Assembly (NCBI RefSeq): GCF_010723575.1
Contig: NZ_BLKZ01000001.1
Span: 1,364,001-1,428,000 of the forward strand
Direction of reading: 5' to 3'
DNA length: 64,000 nt
From: Mycobacterium bourgelatii
GTDB lineage: Bacteria > Actinomycetota > Actinomycetes > Mycobacteriales > Mycobacteriaceae
Part shown: piece after piece, positions 53,682 through 62,043 of the stretch
Layout of the letters: every line of letters begins with the position of its first letter
Numbering within the stretch: the first letter of the stretch is position 1
Made by a program: the position numbers and the translations under genes
The notes under the pieces: model-generated
Told to the model about the DNA's origin: nothing
The model's input: the letters and a program-made list of their open reading frames with translations, nothing else
The model's database searches: none

Positions 53682-53712
53682 AGTGCCCCCGCGTCGATAC
53701 GGCGCGGGGGCA
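53682..53712 (+). terminator. Strong GC-rich hairpin
   Basis: GTGCCCCCGCG-(9 nt)-CGCGGGGGCAC has perfect 11-bp arms and starts 34 nt past the ferritin-like stop. No U-tract follows. It is the strongest terminator candidate in the window. Confidence 0.65.
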
Positions 53713-53771
53713 CGTTGACGAGCATAGATCCTGGCAAGAGGGGTATCCTTCGACGCGACGCGGGAGATGCA

Positions 53772-54692
53772 ATGAGTGCAGGCTTGTTTGGACTACTCGA
53801 CGATGTCGCCGCGCTCGTAAAGTTGACGGCAGCCTCGGTCGACGACATCAGCGGTGCCGCCGGACGCGCGACGGCCAAGGCCGCTGGGGTGGTAGTCGAT
53901 GACACCGCGGTGACGCCGCAGTACGTCGAGGGCATCGCTGCCGAGCGCGAAGTGCCCATGATCAAGCGCATCGCCCTGGGCTCGTTGCGTAACAAGCTGT
54001 TGCTCATCCTGCCTGGGGCCTTGCTGCTCAGCCAAATCGCGCCGTGGCTGGTGTTCCCGGTCCTCATGCTTGGTGCTACCTACCTGTGTTACGAAGGCGC
54101 AGAGAAGGTTTGGCATGCTGTCCGCGGTCACGACGAGGACTCGGGGCAGTCGGATTCCGAAGATCAGATGGTGTCATCGGCGATCCGGACCGACTTCATA
54201 CTGTCCGCCGAGATCATGGTGATCGCCCTCAATGAGGTGGCCGACCTCGGGTTTGTGCACCGGCTTGTCATCCTGATCGTCGTCGCTCTGGTGATCACCG
54301 CCGGGGTATATGGGGTCGTGGCCGGCATCGTCAAGATGGATGACTTAGGCCTACGCCTCACCCGGACCGATTCTCCCGCCGCGCAGAAGATTGGGCGGGC
54401 GTTGGTCCGTGGGATGCCCAGACTGCTGTCGACGCTCACAGTCGTCGGGACCGCCGCCATGCTCTGGGTAGGCGGGCACATACTGCTCGTCGGCAGCGAC
54501 AAGCTCGGTTGGCACACGCCCTACCAGCTGGTGCACCACCTTGAGCAACTCGTGCAGATCGATCCCGGCGGCGGCGTACTGGCTTGGCTGGTCAACACCG
54601 GGATATCGGCGGTGATCGGGTTGGTGGTCGGAGCCATTGTTATGGCGTTTGTGAGTGCGGTTCGGTCGGTGCGGCACCGCAGTTCCGAGTGA
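53772..54692 (+). CDS. DUF808 (YedI-like) integral membrane protein
   Basis: ATG 53772 (306 aa) has GGGAG 6 nt upstream and starts at the family opening M-S-A-G-L-F-G-L-L-D-D-V-A-A-L. Six or so TM helices follow, with R-N-K-L-L-L-I-L-P-G-A-L and Y-E-G-A-E-K-V-W-H typical of DUF808. The family's function is unknown. An upstream in-frame start would run into the hairpin and is rejected. Confidence 0.87.
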   Translation: MSAGLFGLLDDVAALVKLTAASVDDISGAAGRATAKAAGVVVDDTAVTPQYVEGIAAEREVPMIKRIALGSLRNKLLLILPGALLLSQIAPWLVFPVLMLGATYLCYEGAEKVWHAVRGHDEDSGQSDSEDQMVSSAIRTDFILSAEIMVIALNEVADLGFVHRLVILIVVALVITAGVYGVVAGIVKMDDLGLRLTRTDSPAAQKIGRALVRGMPRLLSTLTVVGTAAMLWVGGHILLVGSDKLGWHTPYQLVHHLEQLVQIDPGGGVLAWLVNTGISAVIGLVVGAIVMAFVSAVRSVRHRSSE

Positions 54693-54868
54693 CGACGGGA
54701 CAGTTTCGAGGCGATCCGTCGTGCTGCGTATGGCCTGTCCTTCCGCGACCCCGATGGCCTGGAAGGCGAGGTCATGTACGCGAAGTAAGGTGGCGCGCGG
54801 GCGATTCCGGACAGTTTGCACACCGCTTGCACTGTTGCCGCGCACCGCGGTGGTGTTGACTGAGCGCA

Positions 54869-55666
54869 ATGAAAGAGCTGCGAGACCGCGTTGCCGTTAT
54901 CACCGGAGCTGCCGGCGGCATCGGGATGGCCAGCGCGCGTGCGTTATCCCGACGCGGCGCGCACGTGGTGGCCGTCGATCATGCTGCCACTCCCGAGCTC
55001 GCCGCAGATCTCAGCAGTCACGGCGCGCGAGCGGTCGCACACGTCGCCGACGTGTCGCGACCTGATGTGTTCGAGGCGGTGCGTGATCGAGCCTTAGATG
55101 AGTTCGGTCGCGTCGACATCGTGATGAACAACGTCGGTGTGCTCACCAACGGCCTTCCCGAAGACATCCCCGCCGCCGAGTGGCAACGCATACTCGACAT
55201 CAATCTGATGTCCGTGGTGCGCAGCAACGAGGTCTTCGTGCCCCTGCTGCTCAGCCAAGGGGAGGGCCACATCGTCAACACGTCGTCAGTGGCAGGACTC
55301 TTCACATATTCGTACGACCGGACGCCATATGCGGCGACCAAGGCGGCGATCGTCCACTTGACTGAGGCGCTGGCAATCTACCTGCGGCCAAAGAACATTG
55401 GTGTGACGCTGCTGTGCCCGGGACCGGTGCTCACCAACATCGCGAACGACATTCCAAGCTTCGGTCCGGGAGCGCCGCTGCGTCTTCCCTTCGACGAATT
55501 CGAGCTGCTTGATCCGGCCGATGTCGGCGAGATGGTTGCCGAAGCGATATTGGCCAATCGATTTTTTCTTCCGACGCACCCAGCGGTCCTGGACCTGCTA
55601 CGACGCCGCGTCGAGGACTGGGACGGGTTCATCGAATACCAAATTTCCCGCAAACCGAAAACCTAG
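54869..55666 (+). CDS. Short-chain dehydrogenase/reductase
   Basis: The 265-aa SDR has I-T-G-A-A-G-G-I-G near residue 12, N-N-V-G near 88, S-S in strand 5 and Y-A-A-T-K as the catalytic Y-x-x-x-K near 155. It is followed after 33 nt by the CMD-family gene in the same direction, suggesting a shared catabolic role. The ATG at 54869 has no strong ribosome site. Confidence 0.9.
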   Translation: MKELRDRVAVITGAAGGIGMASARALSRRGAHVVAVDHAATPELAADLSSHGARAVAHVADVSRPDVFEAVRDRALDEFGRVDIVMNNVGVLTNGLPEDIPAAEWQRILDINLMSVVRSNEVFVPLLLSQGEGHIVNTSSVAGLFTYSYDRTPYAATKAAIVHLTEALAIYLRPKNIGVTLLCPGPVLTNIANDIPSFGPGAPLRLPFDEFELLDPADVGEMVAEAILANRFFLPTHPAVLDLLRRRVEDWDGFIEYQISRKPKT

Positions 55667-55699
55667 ATCACGCTTGGACAATAACGAGAAAGGGCCATC

Positions 55700-56065
55700 A
55701 TGACCGATCTGCACGCCCAAGGTTTGGCAGCTTTCCGAGAGATGCTGCCGGGTCTCATCCCTGACGAAGTGACCTCGCTCGCCGACGAGGCTATCGCCGG
55801 GGAACTCGGTGATCTGTCCATCGAGCATGTCTTCGGCGCCCTGTGGACACGTCCGGGTCTGGACCGCCGATCCCGCAGCCTGGTGACACTGGGTGTCTTG
55901 ATTGCCCTGCGCGCCTCCGACGAACTGAAGTTCCACTTCCCGATCGCGCTGCGCAATGGTCTGACGGTCGCAGAGGTTGAAGAGGTGATCTACCACGTCG
56001 CCGGCTACGCCGGATATCCCGCAGCGGCAACCGCTCGGGCCATCGCAAACGCTGTGCTGCACTAA
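55700..56065 (+). CDS. Carboxymuconolactone decarboxylase (CMD) family protein
   Basis: The 121-aa all-helical protein matches the gamma-carboxymuconolactone decarboxylase branch: R-S-R-S-L-V-T-L-G-V-L near residue 57, E-L-K-F-H near 75, and Y-H-V-A-G-Y-A-G-Y-P near 100. It lacks the C-x-x-C of AhpD-type peroxidases, so decarboxylase-like chemistry is more likely. AACGAGAAAGGG precedes the ATG by about 6 nt. Its stop overlaps that of the convergent gene at 56062 by 4 nt. Confidence 0.88.
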   Translation: MTDLHAQGLAAFREMLPGLIPDEVTSLADEAIAGELGDLSIEHVFGALWTRPGLDRRSRSLVTLGVLIALRASDELKFHFPIALRNGLTVAEVEEVIYHVAGYAGYPAAATARAIANAVLH

Positions 56066-56505
56066 GTTTCGCGCTGGCTATCCCAGATCCGTTGCGTCTC
56101 AGCGTCGACGGATGGGTGATGAGTCTGCTGGAAGTTACGCCCACCCCTACGGAATGTCTCGATGACGGCCGCAGGTACGTTCGGCTCCAGTAGAGGCTCG
56201 GCGAGCCAGTCGCACGGACGGACGTGCACCAGGTCGACGGCGGCAGCGGCATCGTCGGTGTCATATTCGTACGGGCCAGTGATACGACCCAGCCAGAACA
56301 GTCCTTCATCGTCCCGGGTCCACACAAAAGATCCGTTCTCCACTTCGGTAAACCGCGTGACCCGACGGTTGAGGCTTTCCTGCTCGGCAGGGCTCTTGGT
56401 GAGCCGGCCGAACCCACACAGACCGAGTCGACGGGCGCGATCGCGGGTGGCGTGCGCGTCAATCTCGTCGCTGCGGGACCGCATCGGTGCCCGGTAAACT
56501 GCCAT
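56062..56505 (-). CDS. PUA/EVE-like fold protein, function unknown
   Basis: The 147-aa protein is rich in aromatic and charged residues. The segment G-S-F-V-W-T-R then L-F-W-L-G-R-I-T-G-P-Y-E-Y-D and later H-V-R-P-C-D-W resembles the PUA-like N-terminal modules of some restriction enzymes and EVE proteins, which recognise modified bases. That is a visual match only. It ends 7 nt upstream of nothing in its own operon; the DinB-type gene lies on the same strand 7 nt downstream... of its start side, i.e. at 56513-57148, and may be co-transcribed ahead of it. Confidence 0.65.
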   Translation of the reverse strand: MAVYRAPMRSRSDEIDAHATRDRARRLGLCGFGRLTKSPAEQESLNRRVTRFTEVENGSFVWTRDDEGLFWLGRITGPYEYDTDDAAAAVDLVHVRPCDWLAEPLLEPNVPAAVIETFRRGGRNFQQTHHPSVDAETQRIWDSQRET

Positions 56506-56512
56506 GCTGCCC

Positions 56513-57148
56513 CTACCTGGACATCCGACGGCGCAACAGTGCTAATCCGGGACCATCCAACGCGTTTAGCGCAGCGGAACGTCCGACCGCAGCCATCATC
56601 AATTGCGCTGCCGGGCCGCGTATTTCCTGTCCCCGGCCCCAGGTTCGATCCAGGTCAGTGGCTTGCCAGCGAATCCCTCGCAGTCGTCCGGGCGGCACCA
56701 GGCCGATCGGCACCGGGCCGGTCAAGAAGTCCATTGCAATCGCTGTCAGCCGCGGGTCTGGTTCGAAGGGAAGTCCAAGCGGGATTCTCATATCGCCGCT
56801 GTGCGCCAAGACTTCGGCGAGCAGACCAGGTGCCTGCGGCGGGGGCCGCCAATACCGGCGATCGGCGAACTCGCGCAGACGCGAGGCAATGTCGGCGGCC
56901 GGCCGCTGTGCGCAACGGCGCGCCAACTCATCGATTGCCCGGTCCTCACTAAACCGGCGCATGCCTAGCCACGTGACCCTGAGGGTGCCGTTGGCCAGAT
57001 AACTCACCAGATGGGCGCCCACCGTCTTCACATCCCAACCCGCACAAAGACTAGGTGTCGCTAGCTGTGCCTCATCAAGGTCGTCGATCAGATCCGCGAT
57101 GCTGCGACGCTCTTCCGCTGTGGCGGCATGGATCGAATCGCGTTCCAC
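56513..57148 (-). CDS. DinB-fold / maleylpyruvate isomerase family (mycothiol-dependent type) protein
   Basis: The 211-aa protein has the N-terminal DinB-like four-helix pattern with L-C-A-G-W-D-V-K-T-V-G-A-H-L near residue 36, whose histidine is a metal ligand in this family, and a second histidine in L-A-H-S-G-D near 118. The remainder is a C-terminal alpha/beta part. Such enzymes use mycothiol in actinobacteria. The start is GTG at 57148. The PUA-like gene follows after 7 nt. Confidence 0.82.
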   Translation of the reverse strand: MERDSIHAATAEERRSIADLIDDLDEAQLATPSLCAGWDVKTVGAHLVSYLANGTLRVTWLGMRRFSEDRAIDELARRCAQRPAADIASRLREFADRRYWRPPPQAPGLLAEVLAHSGDMRIPLGLPFEPDPRLTAIAMDFLTGPVPIGLVPPGRLRGIRWQATDLDRTWGRGQEIRGPAAQLMMAAVGRSAALNALDGPGLALLRRRMSR

Positions 57149-57239
57149 AAGCCAAGTTTAGGCACCGGATTCGTTTCGGTCGACGAACATCTCGCCGCCC
57201 TGGCAGCGGCCGCAGAAATCCTAAGTCCGAGTCGAACGC

Positions 57240-58691
57240 TCAGGTACCGCAGAAGGTCCGGTAGTGACCGAAATCGTCCGGCGCTGGACTGGCGTAGCGC
57301 TCCAGACCCGGCCGCTCGTCGTATGGGGTGCGCACGGCTTCCATGAGTTGTCCCAGCGGAGCGAGATCGCCTGCCGTCGCCGCCGTCAAAGCCTCTTCGA
57401 CGAGATGGTTGCGCGGGATGTAGATCGGGTTGACCCGGTCCATCAGTTCGGCGTCCGGACCCATGGATCGCCAGCGAGACAGCCATCCGTCAAAACGTGC
57501 GAGATCGACGAACAGTCCGCGCGCTGGTTCGGCGTCACCGCGGACGGCTTGGCTCAGATGACGGAAGAACGATGTGTAATCGACTCGACTCTGCTGCAGC
57601 TGGGAAAGCAGATCATCGACCAACGGTGTGAACTGGTCATCCCGGACGTCGGAGTGCGGGCCTAAGCCAAGCTTGGCGCGCATCCCGGAGGACCAGGCAT
57701 GGTGATATTGCTGAAATCCACCAAAAGCCTTCTCCACCAGCGTGATTGATTCCTGAACCTCGCCATCGAACAAGGGCAGGAGGGTCTCGGCGAACCGGGC
57801 GAGGTTCCATTCGGCGACCATGGGCTGGTTGCCGTAGGCGTAGCGTCCCCAGAAGTCGATAGAGCTGAAGACTGTGTCGGGGTCATAGGCCTCCATGAAA
57901 GCGCAAGGCCCGTAGTCGATGGTTTCTCCGGAGATCGTCATGTTGTCGGTGTTCATCACCCCGTGCACAAACCCGATCAGCATCCACTTGGCCAGCAGTT
58001 CCGCTTGTGCCGCGACCACAGCTTGAAACAGGGCCAGGTGCGGCCGCTCGGCTTCGGCGGCGCTGGGGTAGTGGCGGGCGATGGCGTGCTCCGTCAGCCG
58101 TAGCAGCAGGCCGATATCACCACTGGCAGAGGCATATTGGAAGCTACCGACGCGCAGGTGGCTGCTCGCGACACGGACAAGCAACGCGCCCGGCAGGGGT
58201 CGCGCCTCGCGCTCCACCGCCTGTCCCGTGCTGACCACCGCCAGCGAGCGCGTGGTCGGAACGCCCATGGCGTGCATCGCCTCACTGACGATGTACTCAC
58301 GCAGCATCGGTCCAACCACCGCCAACCCATCCCCGCCGCGCGCAAACGGTGTGCGTCCCGAACCCTTCAGGTGCAAGTCCCGAACGCGTCCGTCGGCGCC
58401 GACAACCTCGCCCAGCAGCAGCGCACGGCCGTCACCCAATCTAGGTACATAGCCGCCGAATTGGTGCCCGCTGTAGGCTTGGGCTACCGGAACCGCGTCG
58501 TCGGGCACGCGATTACCGACCAGGAACTGGACGCTCTCTGTGCTGCGTAACCACTCCACGTCCAAGCCAAGCTCGCCGGCCAGCGCCTCATTGAGCACCA
58601 ACAGTTGTGGGTTGGGCGGCACTTCGGCTTTCCAGCGCACCGCCATTTCCGGCAACTCGCGGGCAAAGCGGTCCTGCAGCGAGACGGTCAT
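57240..58691 (-). CDS. selO: Protein adenylyltransferase SelO (YdiU)
   Basis: The pseudokinase-fold AMPylase is shown by Y-S-G-H-Q-F-G-G-Y near residue 75, L-G-D-G-R-A, K-G-S-G-R-T-P-F-A-R-G-G-D-G near 110, and N-T-D-N-M-T-I-S-G-E-T-I-D-Y-G-P near 250. ATG 58691 gives 483 aa, the usual bacterial length; a TTG at 58703 would overlap the upstream stop. SelO transfers AMP to proteins and is tied to oxidative stress. There is no C-terminal selenocysteine codon. It follows a 51-aa gene and a hemerythrin gene on the same strand. Confidence 0.93.
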   Translation of the reverse strand: MTVSLQDRFARELPEMAVRWKAEVPPNPQLLVLNEALAGELGLDVEWLRSTESVQFLVGNRVPDDAVPVAQAYSGHQFGGYVPRLGDGRALLLGEVVGADGRVRDLHLKGSGRTPFARGGDGLAVVGPMLREYIVSEAMHAMGVPTTRSLAVVSTGQAVEREARPLPGALLVRVASSHLRVGSFQYASASGDIGLLLRLTEHAIARHYPSAAEAERPHLALFQAVVAAQAELLAKWMLIGFVHGVMNTDNMTISGETIDYGPCAFMEAYDPDTVFSSIDFWGRYAYGNQPMVAEWNLARFAETLLPLFDGEVQESITLVEKAFGGFQQYHHAWSSGMRAKLGLGPHSDVRDDQFTPLVDDLLSQLQQSRVDYTSFFRHLSQAVRGDAEPARGLFVDLARFDGWLSRWRSMGPDAELMDRVNPIYIPRNHLVEEALTAATAGDLAPLGQLMEAVRTPYDERPGLERYASPAPDDFGHYRTFCGT

Positions 58692-58699
58692 ACGACTAG

Positions 58700-58855
58700 T
58701 CAACCGTCCTCGCCGGTAGCCAGACCTTCCGGGGGAGGGGTCGAGTACGCGGGATAGGCCGGTGGCGACACCACGCTGTCGTCGTTGCCGTCCTTGGGGG
58801 CGTCTTCGCTGTCGGACGTCGGTGTCGATTCCGGTGTCGGTTCGGTCGAGCTCAT
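58700..58855 (-). CDS. 51-aa acidic, disordered microprotein between hemerythrin and selO
   Basis: ATG 58855 has GGGGAGGG 5 nt upstream, a very strong ribosome site. The product is 51 aa, rich in Ser/Thr/Pro/Asp/Glu (T-P-E-S-T-P-T-S-D-S-E-D) with a Tyr/Pro-rich C-terminus (P-P-A-Y-P-A-Y-S-T-P-P-P). It has no hydrophobic core. It starts 12 nt after the hemerythrin stop, and its own stop lies 8 nt before the SelO ATG. Being rich in Ser, Thr and Tyr, it could be an AMPylation substrate, which is speculation. Confidence 0.7.
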   Translation of the reverse strand: MSSTEPTPESTPTSDSEDAPKDGNDDSVVSPPAYPAYSTPPPEGLATGEDG

Positions 58856-58867
58856 CGGTCCCTCCCC

Positions 58868-59434
58868 TTATCCCACCGCTTGCTTGATCAGATCGCGCGC
58901 ACGGTCGAGCATCGAGGCGAAGGGGCCGAGGGCAAAGTTCATCTTCGCCGATTCCACGCCGGGATGCGGCCGCGTCGGAGCGATCGCCTCGGCCGCACGC
59001 ACGGCGGCGCCCATGCGCCTGAGGTCGTCGTCGTCGACCTTTCCCTGCAGCTTGGGGAATTCCTCGGTCTCCTCGTGCTCGGCGTGCGCCAGGACCGCGT
59101 CGCGCAGCTTGGTCAACTCGTCGATGAACTCCTGTGAGGTGATGTCGAGGCCTTCGATCTTCGACAGCAGTTCCTTGGCCTCGTGTTCCTCGGCCAGCAG
59201 TACGTCGACAACCGCGTCACCCTCGTCGAACTCCCGCCGCATGCGCGGGTGCACCACCATCTCCTCGGCCGTCTCGTGCACGGCGAGCAGCTGGCGCAAC
59301 TCGATGAACGGCTTCTCGCGCGCTTGCGGGTCGGAGGCATGCAACACTTCATCGAACATGTCCTCGATCAGGTCATGTTGTGCCTTGAGAAAGTCGATGG
59401 CTTCTTCGGGTGTTTGGACAATCATCTCGGCCAT
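58868..59434 (-). CDS. Hemerythrin-like (HHE domain) protein
   Basis: ATG 59434 (188 aa) has AGGAGG 9 nt upstream. The di-iron ligand set is visible: Q-H-D-L-I-E near residue 20, H-E-T-A-E-E-M-V-V-H-P near 53-62, E-E-H-E-A-K-E near 83 and H-A-E-H-E-E-T-E-E-F near 115. Bacterial hemerythrins bind O2 or respond to peroxide and NO. It is the first gene of a unit with the 51-aa protein and SelO. Confidence 0.9.
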   Translation of the reverse strand: MAEMIVQTPEEAIDFLKAQHDLIEDMFDEVLHASDPQAREKPFIELRQLLAVHETAEEMVVHPRMRREFDEGDAVVDVLLAEEHEAKELLSKIEGLDITSQEFIDELTKLRDAVLAHAEHEETEEFPKLQGKVDDDDLRRMGAAVRAAEAIAPTRPHPGVESAKMNFALGPFASMLDRARDLIKQAVG

Positions 59435-59526
59435 GCCGATGAACCTCCTGGTGAGGGCAGATTCGAACGCAGCGGGCTGGGGGCTGTGCTCCGCTGATGA
59501 GCGCGGGATACCCGGCAAGTGGGCTG

Positions 59527-60288
59527 CTAAAACGCCTCGCGGGCTGCGACGAGGCGCTCAACCGCCTGCAGATCGTATGGCGCGCGCAGGCCGAGGATCA
59601 GGTGCTCGGCTCCGGCGTCGACGAGGGAGCGCATGGAAGCCGGATCCACCCGTTCGATCCATACGGTGCGTTCGATCTCACGCGGATCCCTGCCGATTTC
59701 CTCGCACCAGCGGTCCAGCGCGGTGTTCTTGGCGCGGATCACTTCGGCGTCGCCGTAACCGTTCCACATGTCCGCGTGCTCGGCCACCAGCCGCAGGGTG
59801 CGCCGCTCCCCGTTCCCGCCGATCAGAATCGGCAGTCGACCGATCGGTCCGGGTCGCAGCAGACCCAGTCGCCGCCGAATTCTCGGCAGTGCCTCGGCGA
59901 GGGCATCGAGCCGCTGGACGGGAGTCCGGACGGGATAGCCGTATTCGACTTCGTCCCTGTCCATCCACCCTGCCCCGATTCCCAAAACGGCTCGGCCGTC
60001 CGACAAGTGATCCAGGGTGCGCGCCATATCGGCGAGCAAGTCAGGGTTGCGGTAGCCACAGGCCGTCACCAGCATGCCGATCTGACTAACGTTCGATGTG
60101 GTCACCGCCATTGCCGCCAGCACTTGCCAGCCTTCAAAGTGTGATTCGTCGGCCTTGCCATACAGGGGCGGGAAGAAATGATCCCACGTCCACAAGCTGT
60201 CGACGCCCAACTGGTCAACACCCTCCCAGCCGGCTCGCAACGCGGCCATGGTCGCGTTCTGCGGGTGTATCTGAACGCCGACCTTCAC
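59527..60288 (-). CDS. LLM-class F420-dependent oxidoreductase
   Basis: The 253-aa protein opens M-K-V-G-V-Q-I-H-P and has G-V-D-S-L-W-T-W-D-H near residue 30, I-G-M-L-V-T-A-C-G-Y-R-N-P near 72 and V-L-G-I-G-A-G-W near 100, the standard F420-dependent TIGR-type signature. The start is GTG at 60288. It is the most downstream member of a chain of same-strand genes reaching the window end, separated by 88 bp from the VOC gene. Confidence 0.9.
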   Translation of the reverse strand: MKVGVQIHPQNATMAALRAGWEGVDQLGVDSLWTWDHFFPPLYGKADESHFEGWQVLAAMAVTTSNVSQIGMLVTACGYRNPDLLADMARTLDHLSDGRAVLGIGAGWMDRDEVEYGYPVRTPVQRLDALAEALPRIRRRLGLLRPGPIGRLPILIGGNGERRTLRLVAEHADMWNGYGDAEVIRAKNTALDRWCEEIGRDPREIERTVWIERVDPASMRSLVDAGAEHLILGLRAPYDLQAVERLVAAREAF

Positions 60289-60376
60289 CGGGTCATCCTA
60301 TGCACCGCGAGCAGACACAAAATCGTATGATTCCTGGCCGAGCAGTACGAGTTTGCGTCTTCTCGCGAGGTAATGC

Positions 60377-60796
60377 TCACGGCAGATTGGTCGACAGGAA
60401 CGTCAGGGGTAGGCCGCACACCGACAGATCGATCTCCTCGAGGTAATTGCCGTCGCCTTCAAATGCCTGGCGGAATCGGACAATTGAGCCATAGCGGTCG
60501 GCTATGTCGGCCGCGGCCGAGGCGCCGGGCACCTGCACCACTACCGTGTAGACGCCATCGCCATGGTTGGCCAGGAAGTCACTTACCGAGGTGGCCACTT
60601 CCGTGGTCGATCCCGGATCAGGACTGATCAACTCGATACCCCGGTCCCAGTCCAGCAGCACCCGGATCCCGAGTTCGTCGAGGTTGGCCTCGTTGAAGCT
60701 GAAGCCCAGTTCGGTAAAGAGCTGTCCCACGGTGTCATGTCGCTCGCGTGCCACCGCGAAGACCACATGATGCAACCGCGAGGGCGAGTCAGTCAT
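60377..60796 (-). CDS. VOC-superfamily protein
   Basis: ATG 60796 (139 aa) overlaps the P450 stop (ATGA). It has L-H-H-V-V-F-A-V-A near residue 8, G-I-E-L-I-S-P near 52 with the second-ligand position, and an E in Y-L-E-E-I-D near 120. This gives a likely H-E metal set of a small glyoxalase-fold enzyme. It probably processes or binds the P450 product, given the coupling. Confidence 0.82.
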   Translation of the reverse strand: MTDSPSRLHHVVFAVARERHDTVGQLFTELGFSFNEANLDELGIRVLLDWDRGIELISPDPGSTTEVATSVSDFLANHGDGVYTVVVQVPGASAAADIADRYGSIVRFRQAFEGDGNYLEEIDLSVCGLPLTFLSTNLP

Positions 60797-62028
60797 CGGC
60801 CACCGCCAAATTCGATGATCAGGCTTGTGGGCCCGCTCATGCCGAGCATCGGTTTCCACGGTGCCGCTCCGGCCCGGCGGGCGTCGGGCATCCTTCGGGC
60901 CAAGATTTTGAGCCCTTCGGCCAATTCCAGCCGAGCCAGGTTGGCGCCCAGGCAGTAGTGCACGCCGCCACCGAAGGTCAACACCGCCGGCGCTTCCTTG
61001 CGGGTTATGTCGAAGCGATCGGGATCCTGGTAAACGTCGGGATCACGGTTCGCGGCAAAGGAGTTCACGAGGATGAAGGTTTCCCGGGGGAAGGTGAATC
61101 CGCCCATTTCGACGTCCTCGTGCACGGTGCGGACCGTGGTGCACACGGCAGGGGAGTGGCGCATGCTCTCCTCGACCGCGGACATCGCAAGTTCTGGACG
61201 CTCACGCAGCATCGTCCACTGCTCTGGGTGATCCAGCAGCACCTGCAACGAGGCGGCCAGCTGATTGCGGGTGGTATCCGTGCCGGCAACTAACAGACCT
61301 GCCACCGTCATGCGCAGTTCGTCGGCGCTGAGCCGATCGCCGTCATCCTCGGCGCGGATGAGGTTGGAAAGCAGGTCCTCGGTCAGCTGGTGCCGTCGTT
61401 CGGCCACCATGTCGTCGACGTAGGCATCGAGTTCGCCCCAGCTGCGCAGAACGGCGGGCATCTCTTCGATCAGGTTCACCGAAAAGTTGACCATCTTGAA
61501 GATCGCTTCGGCCCACCGGTCGAACTGCGTCCAATCTCCGCGTGGGGCGCCAATCAACGCGCAGATGATCGGGATGGGATAGTGCCGTGCGATATCGGTG
61601 ACGACGTCACAACGTCTCGCTGGGGCGACGCCGTCGATGAGTTCATTGAGCACATCGTCGATCGTGTCGTGCATACGTGCGATCGCGCGAGGTGTGAATG
61701 CGCGTGAGACGAGGCTGCGCAAGCGATGGTGTTCGGCACCTTCGGCGCAGATGATGCTGCCGACAACCCTGTCCCACAACGGGCCTGACGTCACGCCTTG
61801 CGCGGCCAGGTGAAGACCCGGTGGGATCACGAACCGGGTATCGCGAAGGATGCTTCGGGCGAGTTCGTATGAGAGTACTTCGGGACCGAGCGGCCCGATG
61901 GCGATTGGTGCCAGTCGTTGCGCGGCCCGAATCCGGTCGCAGACCTCATGGGGCGATTCATTGACGTCGTACGCGAGGCTCGGAAGACCCGCTTCAAAGA
62001 TGTTGGGCGCACCGGCAATTGCCGTCAC
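60793..62028 (-). CDS. Cytochrome P450
   Basis: The 411-aa P450 has the I-helix V-A-G-T-D-T-T-R near residue 250, the K-helix E-E-S-M-R, and heme loop F-G-G-G-V-H-Y-C-L-G near 360. It is less like the other three P450s here and starts with a different N-terminus (F-E-A-G-L-P-S-L-A-Y-D). It follows the DHDPR-like gene after 15 nt and is coupled to the VOC gene. Confidence 0.93.
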   Translation of the reverse strand: MTAIAGAPNIFEAGLPSLAYDVNESPHEVCDRIRAAQRLAPIAIGPLGPEVLSYELARSILRDTRFVIPPGLHLAAQGVTSGPLWDRVVGSIICAEGAEHHRLRSLVSRAFTPRAIARMHDTIDDVLNELIDGVAPARRCDVVTDIARHYPIPIICALIGAPRGDWTQFDRWAEAIFKMVNFSVNLIEEMPAVLRSWGELDAYVDDMVAERRHQLTEDLLSNLIRAEDDGDRLSADELRMTVAGLLVAGTDTTRNQLAASLQVLLDHPEQWTMLRERPELAMSAVEESMRHSPAVCTTVRTVHEDVEMGGFTFPRETFILVNSFAANRDPDVYQDPDRFDITRKEAPAVLTFGGGVHYCLGANLARLELAEGLKILARRMPDARRAGAAPWKPMLGMSGPTSLIIEFGGGR

Positions 62029-62043
62029 TTGCGTACCGTCCTT

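Noticed and set aside
60340..60352. Inverted repeat AATC-GTAT-GATT upstream of the LLM gene
   Set aside because: Arms of 4 bp are too short to separate from chance, and no regulator gene is adjacent.
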